Assembly: GCA_946623915.1 (NCBI GenBank)
Contig: CAMORQ010000110.1
Location: 1 to 6,668 of the forward strand
DNA from: an uncultured Coriobacteriaceae bacterium
GTDB lineage: Bacteria; Actinomycetota; Coriobacteriia; Coriobacteriales; Eggerthellaceae
DNA length: 6,668 bases
Direction of reading: 5' to 3'
Shown piece after piece: positions 1 to 5,960 of the stretch (position 1 is the stretch's first letter; every line of letters begins with the position of its first letter). The notes below the pieces were generated by a model. That model did not search any database, was not told the DNA's origin, and saw only the letters and a list, made by a program, of their open reading frames with translations. Position numbers and translations under genes: made by a program.

Positions 1-1
1 G

Positions 2-760
2 GGTGTGGAAGGCAAGCGGCTCGAGAGGCTCGACGAAGCGACCATCGGCGCGCCGGCGCGGGGGGCGGCACACGCCGATGGACGCGCGATGACGATGGGC
101 GAAGCCGTTGTCGCCCGTGCAAGGGCCGGCGAGACGGTCGTGTATTGCAGCGACGCGGGGATGCCAGGCGTGTCCGACCCGGGTGCGCGTTTGGTTGCCG
201 CTGCGCACGCCGCCGGCGTCCCGGTCGAGGTGCTGCCCGGCCCAACGGCGGTCGCCAGCGCCTATGTGGCCAGCGGGTTCACCTGTCCGCGCTTCTATTT
301 CGCCGGGTTCTTTCCCCGCAAAGACGCCGAGCGCCGTTCGGCGCTGGAGACGTGCGCGCGCCTGGATGCGGTCTGCCTGTTCTACGAAAGCCCCCATCGC
401 CTCCTTGCTTGCCTGGACGCCATCGCCGGGGCGCTGCCGGCGCGGCAGGTTGCGGTGTGCCGGGAACTCACGAAGCTTCACGAAGAAGTGTTGCGGGGCA
501 GCGCTGCGCAGCTTGCAGACGTGTTCGCCGCGCGCGAAGCCTCGGGCGGCATCAAGGGCGAAATCGTCGTCGTCATCGACGCGCCGGACGCTGCCGAGCG
601 CGATGCCGCAGAGCGCGCAGGGGAAGAAGGCGCCGCCGAGCGCGCGCGCGAGCTTTTGGCGCAGGGCGAGATGAGCAAGAAGGACATCGCGGCGCTTCTG
701 CAAGACGAATGCGGCGTTTCGCGCAACGTCGCGTACCGTCTTGCCCACGGAAGCGCGTAG
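2..760 (+). CDS. rsmI: 16S rRNA (cytidine(1402)-2'-O)-methyltransferase RsmI, 5' end missing
   Basis: RsmI uses S-adenosylmethionine to 2'-O-methylate C1402 of 16S rRNA in the decoding centre. The reading frame enters at the left edge. The in-frame GTG at position 5 is probably an internal Val, because the family has an N-terminal segment before this point that is absent here. Counting from that GTG, the tetrapyrrole-methylase-type motifs appear in order: SDAGMPGVSDPG (49-60, the family's SDAGTPxISDPG), LPGPTAV (77-83), FPRKDAERR (103-111), YESPHRLL (127-134) and ELTKLHEE (154-161). The tail from about residue 212 (ARELLAQGEMSKKDIAALLQ, then GVSRNVAYRLA) matches the small helix-turn-helix-like C-terminal domain of many RsmI proteins. 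It ends in TAG. It is followed by a 249-base gap, so it is probably not tightly cotranscribed with metG. In Bacillus the equivalent gene (yabC) also lies next to the methionyl-tRNA synthetase gene. Confidence 0.93.
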   Translation, partial: GVEGKRLERLDEATIGAPARGAAHADGRAMTMGEAVVARARAGETVVYCSDAGMPGVSDPGARLVAAAHAAGVPVEVLPGPTAVASAYVASGFTCPRFYFAGFFPRKDAERRSALETCARLDAVCLFYESPHRLLACLDAIAGALPARQVAVCRELTKLHEEVLRGSAAQLADVFAAREASGGIKGEIVVVIDAPDAAERDAAERAGEEGAAERARELLAQGEMSKKDIAALLQDECGVSRNVAYRLAHGSA

Positions 761-967
761 GTCGCATCCGCCCTGGGCAGGCTGCTCGGGTCCGTCCCGG
801 CGGCGGTCGGGCGCGTCCGCGCGTCAAAAGCCCAGGTTCCGTCTGCGCGCGCCGGCCTTTTTCACGGCACGGTGAACGGGTGCGCCTCGAAACCCAGGCG
901 CTCTTTACGCAAGCGGGGAGTTTTTGCCGATGCGGACCGCTGCGTACGGGCAGCGCCGCCCATGCGC

Positions 968-973
968 TATCAT
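968..973 (+). promoter_or_regulatory. possible -10 element of a metG promoter
   Basis: TATCAT matches five of six bases of the TATAAT -10 consensus. It lies 36 bases before the metG start, which would give a leader of about 30 bases. At the expected spacing (945-950) I see no good -35 hexamer, so this is tentative. The rest of the 761-1009 gap is GC-rich. I see no gene, T-box or convincing terminator in it. Confidence 0.35.
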
Positions 974-1009
974 AGGCCTATTCGATTCGTCAGCAGAAAG
1001 CAGGTTCAC

Positions 1010-2593
1010 ATGTCCAAGGGCACGTTTTACATCACGACCCCCATTTATTATGTCAACGCGGAGCCGCACTTGGGTACGGCGTACACCACCATCGGCGCCG
1101 ACACGCTGGCCCGTTTCAAGCGCATGGACGGTTTCGACGTCCGTTTCGTCGGCGGCATGGACGAGCACGGCCAGAAGGTGGCAGAAACCGCCGAATCCAA
1201 AGGCATGACGCCAATTGAATGGTGCGATTCGATGGAGCCAGCGTTTTTGGCTGCGTGGGATTTGCTCGACATCACCTACACCGACGTGGTGCGCACTTCC
1301 AGCGACCGCCAGACGCGCACGGTGCAGGATTTTCTGAACAAGGTGCACGATGCGGGCTGGCTCTACAAGTCCAGCTACGAGGGCTGGTACTGCGTCCACG
1401 AGGAAACCTACTACGCCGAATCGGATCTGGAAAAGAACGACGCCGGCGAATTCGTGTGCCCGGACTGCAAACGACCCGTGCGCTACGAGTCGGGCGGCGA
1501 AGAGAACTGGTTCTTCAAGCTTTCCGCCTTCCAGGACCGCCTGCTCGCCTTCTACGACGAACACCCCGACTTCATTCAGCCCGAAACGCGCCGCAACGAA
1601 GTCGTCACCTTTGTTAAGGGCGGGCTGAAGGACCTGTCCATTTCGCGTTCGACCTTCGATTGGGGCATTCCGATCCCCTTCGACGAAGACCATGTGGCCT
1701 ACGTGTGGTTCGATGCGCTCCTGGCGTATTTCACCGGCATCGGCTACGCCGATCCGGACCGCGAAGGCGAATGGGAGCGTTTCTGGCCGGCGGCCTACCA
1801 TTTCGTCGGCAAGGACATCACGCGCTTCCACTGCGTCATCTGGCCGGCCATGCTCATGGCAGCTGACATGCCTCTTCCCGAGCATGTGTTCGGGCATGGG
1901 TTCTTGCTCACCAAGGGCGAAAAGATGAGCAAGTCGAAAGGCAACGGCGTCATGCCGGCGGATCTGGTCAAGGTCTTCGGTGTGGACGCGTACCGCTACT
2001 ACTTCCTTTCCGACGTGCAGTTCGGCCACGACGGCGACATCTCGCTCGAGCGCATGGTGCAGGTGTACAACGCCGATTTGGCAAACACCTGGGGCAACCT
2101 GTGCTCGCGCGTGTTCAACATGACCGGTAAATATTTCGACGGCGTGGTGCCGCAGGCTCCTGCGGGCGCGAGCGAAAACCCTCTTGCGGAAATCGCCGTA
2201 GGGCTCTACGACGAGTACGTTTCCCGCATGGACAAGGTCGACTTCACGGGTGCGGCGATGGCCGTGCGCCGTCTTGCCGAAGCTGCGAACCTTTATGTCG
2301 AGAACACGGCTCCGTGGAACTTGGCCAAGGACGCCTCGCGCTCCGACGAGCTGGCAGGCGTCATGTATAACCTGCTCGAATCGTGCCGCGTGATCGCGCT
2401 GTTCCTTGCGCCGTTCATGCCGCGCACGTCGCAAGAAGTGTACAGGCGGCTTGGTTTGGGCGATTTGGATGCCGCAGACGACTTGGCGACGGCTGCGACG
2501 TGGGGATCGCTGCCTGCTGGCAACTCCGTGGAAACGGGCGATCCGCTGTTCCCGCGCCTCGACGTGGAATCGATCGACTTGAACTTGGAATAG
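1010..2593 (+). CDS. metG: methionine--tRNA ligase (MetRS), short 527-residue form
   Basis: This cytoplasmic class I synthetase charges tRNA-Met and initiator tRNA with methionine. ATG 1010 is chosen because the protein then begins MSKGTFYITTPIYYVNAEPHL, the normal family start. The frame is open further upstream (to 872), but that stretch looks unlike a MetRS. AGCAGG lies just upstream as a weak Shine-Dalgarno site. The HIGH-type motif is HLGT (20-23), with GGMDEHGQKV following. KMSKS is at 305-309. The anticodon-binding region includes WGNLCSRVFN. At 527 residues it lacks the C-terminal tRNA-binding/dimerisation domain of the ~677-residue E. coli enzyme. The metal-knuckle insertion is unusual: CVHE (128-131) replaces the first CxxC, while CPDC (150-153) is kept. 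A 21-base gap leads to tatD. Confidence 0.97.
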   Translation: MSKGTFYITTPIYYVNAEPHLGTAYTTIGADTLARFKRMDGFDVRFVGGMDEHGQKVAETAESKGMTPIEWCDSMEPAFLAAWDLLDITYTDVVRTSSDRQTRTVQDFLNKVHDAGWLYKSSYEGWYCVHEETYYAESDLEKNDAGEFVCPDCKRPVRYESGGEENWFFKLSAFQDRLLAFYDEHPDFIQPETRRNEVVTFVKGGLKDLSISRSTFDWGIPIPFDEDHVAYVWFDALLAYFTGIGYADPDREGEWERFWPAAYHFVGKDITRFHCVIWPAMLMAADMPLPEHVFGHGFLLTKGEKMSKSKGNGVMPADLVKVFGVDAYRYYFLSDVQFGHDGDISLERMVQVYNADLANTWGNLCSRVFNMTGKYFDGVVPQAPAGASENPLAEIAVGLYDEYVSRMDKVDFTGAAMAVRRLAEAANLYVENTAPWNLAKDASRSDELAGVMYNLLESCRVIALFLAPFMPRTSQEVYRRLGLGDLDAADDLATAATWGSLPAGNSVETGDPLFPRLDVESIDLNLE

Positions 2594-2614
2594 CGCAAGG
2601 CGCTTCTCTACGCG

Positions 2615-3706
2615 ATGGACGCCTCTTCCGTGCAGTACACCGGCACCGCGTGTGATGGTGCCGGCATTCAGGCGAGTGCACCTTGCGAATCTAGCGTCGC
2701 CGCCCTAGGCGCGCCACCCTCGTCGCTTGCTACACCTGGCGGCGAAGAGCCGTTCGGGACCGACGCGGCCGGCGGATTCGCCGACGCGGCGTTTCGCGCC
2801 AAGAAAAAGCATTCCCTGCGCGAAGTGGCCCCGCCCGAGCCGGCGCTCGAACACGTGTTGTCGGACACCCATGTTCACTTGGCGATGCTGCGTGACCCCG
2901 CGCGCGCCCTTGCGCGCGCCGCTGTCCACAGGGTGGGTTTTTTGTGCTGCATTTCCGACCCGACCGGCGACGCCGATGTCGTGTACTCCCAAATCGACGA
3001 ATGGGCACGTCAGGCGGCGGATATGCTGCCGTGCATTGCTCCTGATGTCGGCGTTTCCGTTCCGCACGTGCGCATAGCTTGCGGATGCCATCCGCACGAA
3101 GCGCGGCTCTACGACGACGCCGTCGAAGCGCGCCTCGTTCGGCACCTGAAGGATCCGCGTACGTGCTGCGTGGGCGAGATCGGCCTCGATTACCACTACG
3201 ACCACAGCCCGCGGCCGGTGCAACGCGACGTGTTCGCGCGTCAGCTTCGCCTTGCGCACGAAACGGGTCTGCCCGTTTCGCTGCATTTGCGCGAAGCGCA
3301 CGACGATGCACTCGACATCATGGACGACATCGGGTTTCCCGAGGCCGGCGTTATCCTGCATTGCTTCAACCTGGGACCCGATGAGTTGGCTCCTTGGGTG
3401 CAGCGGGGGTGCTACGTCGCGGTGGGCGGCGCGGTCACCTTCGCATCGTCGGACGCCCTGCGACAAGCGCTGCCGCGCATTCCCCGCAACAGGCTTCTGT
3501 TCGAAACTGACGGCCCCTACATGGCTCCGGCGCCGTTTCGCGGTTGCGAATGCGGCAGCGACCACGTGGTGTTCACGGCGGCGCGTATAGCCGCCGAGCT
3601 GGGCATCGAGCCGGGACCTTTGCGCAAGGACTTCCTATCCGAGGTCTTCGCCAATGCCGTTTCCCTGTTGGATAGAAAGGCTACTCCATGGCAAAACGAA
3701 CGGTAA
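2615..3706 (+). CDS. tatD: TatD-family metal-dependent hydrolase with N-terminal extension
   Basis: TatD proteins are cytoplasmic TIM-barrel amidohydrolase-superfamily enzymes. Studied members act as metal-dependent DNases/3'-5' exonucleases. All expected metal ligands are visible, numbering from ATG 2615: DTHVH (H86, H88), GEIGLDY (E188), LHLREAHDD (H224), ILHCFN (H249) and FETDGPYMAP (D299). The CGCHPHE motif (156-162) is also normal. The conserved barrel begins only at about residue 82. Residues 1-80 are an Ala/Gly/Ser/Pro-rich stretch ending in basic FRAKKKHSLREV, so the protein is 363 residues against roughly 260 for most relatives. The start is uncertain: ATG 2615 has only AAGG 14 bases upstream, and there is no in-frame ATG nearer the barrel. 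It is the yabD position in the Bacillus-like order, and its end overlaps the next gene by 19 bases. Confidence 0.92.
   Translation: MDASSVQYTGTACDGAGIQASAPCESSVAALGAPPSSLATPGGEEPFGTDAAGGFADAAFRAKKKHSLREVAPPEPALEHVLSDTHVHLAMLRDPARALARAAVHRVGFLCCISDPTGDADVVYSQIDEWARQAADMLPCIAPDVGVSVPHVRIACGCHPHEARLYDDAVEARLVRHLKDPRTCCVGEIGLDYHYDHSPRPVQRDVFARQLRLAHETGLPVSLHLREAHDDALDIMDDIGFPEAGVILHCFNLGPDELAPWVQRGCYVAVGGAVTFASSDALRQALPRIPRNRLLFETDGPYMAPAPFRGCECGSDHVVFTAARIAAELGIEPGPLRKDFLSEVFANAVSLLDRKATPWQNER
2640..2664 (+). repeat. 8-bp inverted repeat inside the tatD N-terminal extension
   Basis: CCGGCACC (2640-2647) and GGTGCCGG (2657-2664) are perfect complements separated by nine bases. The hairpin begins 26 bases after the annotated tatD start. 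No T-run follows, so it is not an intrinsic terminator. It could affect translation or mark an attenuating structure in the metG-tatD transcript, but that is inference. Confidence 0.5.
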
Positions 3707-4227
3707 TCTGCGCAAGCCCCCGGGCTATGGGCAAGTCGGCCCGCGTCGCCAAAGGCCTTTCGGACATGCTCGCGAAACGTTTCCCGGAAGACGATGTGGA
3801 GTATATCCGCCTGGCCGATCTGAACATTCATCACTGCATCGGCTGCAACACGTGCGAACACGACGGCGCCTGCTTCATGGAAGATGATATGGCAGGCATG
3901 CTGGACACGCTTGCGGGGACCGACGCGCTCTACGTGGTGTCTCCGGTGTATTTCGCGGGTCCTCCCGCAAATTACAAGGCGTTCCTCGACAGGCTCCAGC
4001 CGCATTTCTACCTGCAGACGCGCAAGGCCCCGAAAAGCGATGCGCACCTGGTGGTCGTCGGCGACGGGGGAGACCCGAACGGATACGACCCGCTGGTTGT
4101 ATGCACGCGTTCGGCGCTTGCCGTCGGCGGATTCAAACTTCAAAGCGTCCATCCTTTCATTGGCGCAGACTCTTCCGATATCGTTTCGCGCCTTTCCGAC
4201 GATTTGGTCGAGGGGGAGTGCGTCTAG
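3688..4227 (+). CDS. flavodoxin-fold NAD(P)H-dependent FMN reductase / iron-sulfur flavoprotein-like
   Basis: This 179-residue protein has the layout of the NADPH-dependent FMN reductase and iron-sulfur flavoprotein (Isf) families. CASPRAMGKSARV (8-20) corresponds to the FMN phosphate loop (GSPRxxGNS). SPVYFAGPPANYKAFLDRL is the second flavin-site motif, near the middle of the protein. Between them C50, C53, C56 and C62 form a compact CX2CX2CX5C motif followed by EDDM. In Isf-type proteins this spacing binds a [4Fe-4S] cluster; in many relatives only part of it remains. Here all four cysteines are present, so cluster binding is plausible but unproven. No signal peptide or membrane segment is seen. 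ATG 3688 has GAAAGG (3675-3680) seven bases upstream. The gene overlaps tatD and is one base from rsmA, so it is very likely cotranscribed. Substrate and partner are unknown. Confidence 0.85.
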   Translation: MAKRTVICASPRAMGKSARVAKGLSDMLAKRFPEDDVEYIRLADLNIHHCIGCNTCEHDGACFMEDDMAGMLDTLAGTDALYVVSPVYFAGPPANYKAFLDRLQPHFYLQTRKAPKSDAHLVVVGDGGDPNGYDPLVVCTRSALAVGGFKLQSVHPFIGADSSDIVSRLSDDLVEGECV

Positions 4228-4228
4228 C

Positions 4229-5098
4229 ATGATGAATTCGCCGCTTGCAAGCGTGGCGGCAACGCGCAACGTGCTCGACGAGCACGGTTTGTCGACCAAG
4301 AAATCGCTCGGCCAGCATTTCCTGGTGAACGACGCCGTCGTCGGCAGGATATGCGACCTTGCCGACATCGCCGCGGGAGACGCCGTCGTGGAGGTCGGCC
4401 CCGGAATAGGAACGCTGACATGCGCGTTGCTCGCGCGCGGCGCCCGTGTCGTGGCTGTGGAGCGCGACGGGGATTTGCTGCCGGTTCTCGAGGATACCTG
4501 CAAAGGCTACGAAACCGTGTTTCAGGTTCTTAATGCGGACGCCCTTAAGGTCGGCGAGTCGGATTTGCCGTTTTCGCCCGGCAAGTTCGTCGCGAACCTG
4601 CCGTATGCGGTGGCTGCGACGCTTGTATTGGATTTTTTCGAGCGATTCGGCAGCCTGACGCAGGCGACGGTGATGGTGCAATCCGAAGTCGCGGCGCGCA
4701 TGATGGCGCGGCCTGGCACCAAGGATTACGGTGCCTATACGGTTAAATTGGGGCTGTTCGCCGCCGCGGTCGGTAGCTTCAAGGTGTCGCCCGGAAATTT
4801 CTTCCCACCGCCCCATGTAGATTCGACGGTCATCCGTCTCGATAGGGCAGAGCAGCCAGGCGTGTCCGCCATGGAGGCGCGGGCGGCTGCGATCATGGCC
4901 GATGCGGCTTTCGCGAACCGGCGGAAAACCATTTCGAACTCGTGCAAAACCTATTTCGCAGGCAATGCGGCGATGCGAGACGCGCTTGCGGACCTGTTCT
5001 CCGATTGCGGCATCAATCCTGCCTGCCGAGGCGAAACCCTGGCGCTCGAAGACTATGTTTCGCTTGGGAAGGCCGCATGCGCGGCTGGCGTATTGTGA
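4229..5098 (+). CDS. rsmA: 16S rRNA (adenine(1518)/(1519)-N6)-dimethyltransferase RsmA
   Basis: RsmA (KsgA) dimethylates two adjacent adenines in helix 45 of 16S rRNA late in 30S assembly. Loss in other bacteria gives kasugamycin resistance. The 289-residue product has the family signatures in order: KKSLGQHFLVND (24-35), SAM-binding VEVGPGIGTLT (54-64) with acidic E78 at the end of strand 2, D104 in the ADAL segment, catalytic NLPY (123-126), VSPGNFFPPPHVDS (186-199) and FANRRKT (228-234). Two ATGs stand in tandem (4229, 4232). I choose 4229 because AGGGGGAG (4211-4218) lies 10 bases upstream of it. The frame is open back to 3884, but that part is a shadow of the flavoprotein gene. It is one base downstream of that gene and 96 bases upstream of veg. 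Length and motifs are normal for the family. Confidence 0.97.
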   Translation: MMNSPLASVAATRNVLDEHGLSTKKSLGQHFLVNDAVVGRICDLADIAAGDAVVEVGPGIGTLTCALLARGARVVAVERDGDLLPVLEDTCKGYETVFQVLNADALKVGESDLPFSPGKFVANLPYAVAATLVLDFFERFGSLTQATVMVQSEVAARMMARPGTKDYGAYTVKLGLFAAAVGSFKVSPGNFFPPPHVDSTVIRLDRAEQPGVSAMEARAAAIMADAAFANRRKTISNSCKTYFAGNAAMRDALADLFSDCGINPACRGETLALEDYVSLGKAACAAGVL

Positions 5099-5105
5099 AG
5101 GGAAC

Positions 5106-5160
5106 ACAAAAACCAGGACAAGCGTTGACCAGCGTGATAGAATGGCGCCCGTGTTTTTGT
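5106..5160 (+). repeat. inverted repeat bracketing the veg promoter
   Basis: ACAAAAAC (5106-5113) is the exact complement of GTTTTTGT (5153-5160). With a three-base bulge, GGG (5100-5102) can also face CCC just after 5160. The 39 bases between the arms contain the proposed veg promoter. Such AT-rich arms stand out in this GC-rich sequence. A regulatory role is inference. Confidence 0.4.
5115..5143 (+). promoter_or_regulatory. probable veg promoter
   Basis: The hexamers are AGGACA (5115-5120, four of six to TTGACA) and TAGAAT (5138-5143, five of six to TATAAT), separated by 17 bases. They lie in the 96-base rsmA-veg gap and would give a leader of about 45 bases. TTGACC at 5125-5130 fits -35 better by sequence but is only seven bases from the -10, so it is not used. 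Confidence 0.55.
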
Positions 5161-5194
5161 CCCCGAGTTTACGTTTGGAAAGAAGAATTAAGTT

Positions 5195-5521
5195 ATGGAT
5201 CTCGAAAAGCAGGCAAAAATCGTTGACAACATCCACGACACGTTGGACGAATTCGTCGGGCAGCGCCTATCTGTTCGCGCCAACATGGGTCGTTCTAAGA
5301 TAGTAGAGTCCGAAGGTGTTTTAGTGCAGGTGCATCCGCAGCTGTTCATCATGGAAGTCGATCGCAAGCGTGGCCGCACGGCCCGCCAATCCTATCAGTA
5401 CGCCGATGTCCTCACCGGCACCGTCGAGCTTTCCCAAAACGGCGAAGCGCTCTTCGAACCCTTCATCGAAGAAGACGAAGAAGAGTACGAATCGCCTCTG
5501 CTGGGTACGCTCGACGACTAA
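5195..5521 (+). CDS. veg: Veg family protein
   Basis: The 108-residue product belongs to the Veg family. B. subtilis Veg is about 86 residues, is strongly expressed, and is reported to stimulate biofilm matrix gene expression. Matching segments include GQRLSVRANMGRSKIVESEGVL (residues 22-43, like the Bacillus GKRL...GRRK...SGIL region), the strand-rich LFIMEVD, and SYQYADVLTGTVEL. The core looks like a small beta-barrel. It carries a C-terminal tail of about 20 residues, very acidic at FIEEDEEEYE, that the Bacillus protein lacks. ATG 5195 follows GGAAAGAAG (5177-5185) at about nine bases. The position downstream of rsmA matches ksgA-yabG-veg in Bacillus, which supports the call. Its own promoter lies upstream. 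No terminator separates it from the tRNA, so read-through is possible. Function outside Firmicutes is not established. Confidence 0.9.
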   Translation: MDLEKQAKIVDNIHDTLDEFVGQRLSVRANMGRSKIVESEGVLVQVHPQLFIMEVDRKRGRTARQSYQYADVLTGTVELSQNGEALFEPFIEEDEEEYESPLLGTLDD

Positions 5522-5524
5522 GAT

Positions 5525-5552
5525 TTGACAAGTAGCCCATTGCGGGTACAAT
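5525..5552 (+). promoter_or_regulatory. strong tRNA-Ala promoter
   Basis: A perfect TTGACA (5525-5530) and TACAAT (5547-5552, five of six) are separated by 16 bases. Transcription would start near 5559, about 25 bases before the mature tRNA. This is the closest match to the sigma-70-type consensus in the window and fits a stable RNA gene. Confidence 0.88.
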
Positions 5553-5583
5553 ACCTTTTGCCGTTTCGCACGGTGCCATGTTT

Positions 5584-5659
5584 GGGGCATTAGCTCAGCT
5601 GGGAGAGCGCGGCGTTCGCAATGCCGAGGCCAGGGGTTCGAGCCCCCTATGCTCCACCA
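5584..5659 (+). tRNA. tRNA-Ala (anticodon CGC)
   Basis: The 76 bases fold as a complete cloverleaf. The acceptor stem is GGGGCAT/ATGCTCC and includes the G3:U70 wobble pair that identifies alanine tRNA. The D stem is GCTC/GAGC, the anticodon stem CGGCG/TGCCG, and the loop TTCGCAA, so the anticodon is CGC reading GCG codons. The variable loop is five bases. The T arm is AGGGG-TTCGAGC-CCCCT. The discriminator is A and CCA is encoded (5657-5659). A CGC isoacceptor suits a GC-rich genome that uses GCG heavily. The gene has its own promoter and terminator and stands alone. Confidence 0.97.
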
Positions 5660-5666
5660 AACTCTC

Positions 5667-5696
5667 AGGTCCAGAAATCTCTGGACCTTTTTGTTG
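5667..5696 (+). terminator. intrinsic terminator of tRNA-Ala
   Basis: AGGTCCAGA (5667-5675) and TCTGGACCT (5680-5688) form a perfect 9-bp stem with loop AATC. They are followed by TTTTTGTT. The stem begins seven bases after the tRNA CCA end. Confidence 0.92.
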
Positions 5697-5717
5697 CCCC
5701 AGGAAAGGCCGAGATGG

Positions 5718-5737
5718 GCATAGGGGGACCGAACCCC
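5718..5737 (-). repeat. inverted near-copy of the tRNA-Ala 3' end
   Basis: Read on the minus strand this is GGGGTTCGGTCCCCCTATGC. The T arm and 3' acceptor strand of the tRNA (5633-5652) are GGGGTTCGAGCCCCCTATGC. Eighteen of 20 bases agree, and both differences lie in the T loop. The copy is inverted and starts 58 bases after the tRNA. Confidence 0.8.
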
Positions 5738-5746
5738 GCGAGGGGT
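5733..5746 (+). repeat. short hairpin with GCGA tetraloop
   Basis: ACCCC and GGGGT pair around GCGA, a GNRA-type tetraloop that is very stable in RNA. The hairpin shares two bases with the long palindrome that follows and overlaps the end of the inverted tRNA-like copy. Confidence 0.55.
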
Positions 5747-5769
5747 GAAACGTCCAGTGGACGTTTCAC
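5745..5769. repeat. 25-base palindrome with 12-bp arms
   Basis: GTGAAACGTCCA and TGGACGTTTCAC are perfect complements around a single central G. It could be a protein-binding site in DNA. As RNA it would form a hairpin only after opening a few central pairs. No T-run follows. Its GTCCA/TGGAC core also occurs in the tRNA terminator stem. Confidence 0.85.
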
Positions 5770-5852
5770 TAAGGAGCGCGGAGCGCGACGTCCCGAAACG
5801 CGGGCCGTGCCGGGGCCACGGCGGAGACCCGTCGAGAATTGCCCCGCATGAG

Positions 5853-5960
5853 AGGCGAGTCCCCATGCAGAAGCCACGCCGCGACCTCGGTGGAGGGCTG
5901 CGCCGTGGTCTGCGGCGCACGAAAGGCGATCCCCGCGCAGGGCCACGCCGCGACCTCGGC
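5853..5960. repeat. pair of imperfect ~38-base direct repeats
   Basis: The two copies are at about 5853-5891 and 5924-5960. Both begin AGGCGA and share an identical 18-base core, GCCACGCCGCGACCTCGG (5873-5890 and 5942-5959). Small insertions and deletions lie between start and core. A 7-bp hairpin (5899-5919) sits between the copies. Confidence 0.8.

Noticed and set aside
841..862. Intrinsic terminator after rsmI (GC-rich run followed by TTTTT)
   Set aside because: No stable stem sits directly before the T-run. Only the 6-base palindrome GCCGGC and loose GC pairings are available.
761..1009. T-box or other riboswitch upstream of metG
   Set aside because: A short GGACCGC string near 934 loosely recalls a T-box core, but there is no full TGGNACCGCG motif, specifier region or terminator/antiterminator pair.
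905..2434. Long open frame (509 codons) on the minus strand opposite metG
   Set aside because: It is the antisense shadow of metG. Its product is rich in His, Arg and Val with no recognisable domain, and metG explains the region fully.
3884..4228. Earlier start of rsmA at 3884
   Set aside because: This would add 115 residues that overlap the flavoprotein in another frame and resemble no RsmA. ATG 4229 has a proper Shine-Dalgarno site and gives the family length.
5633..5737. Ordinary attL/attR pair of an integrated element
   Set aside because: Site-specific integration at a tRNA gives direct repeats. This copy is inverted, and no integrase or phage gene is in the window.
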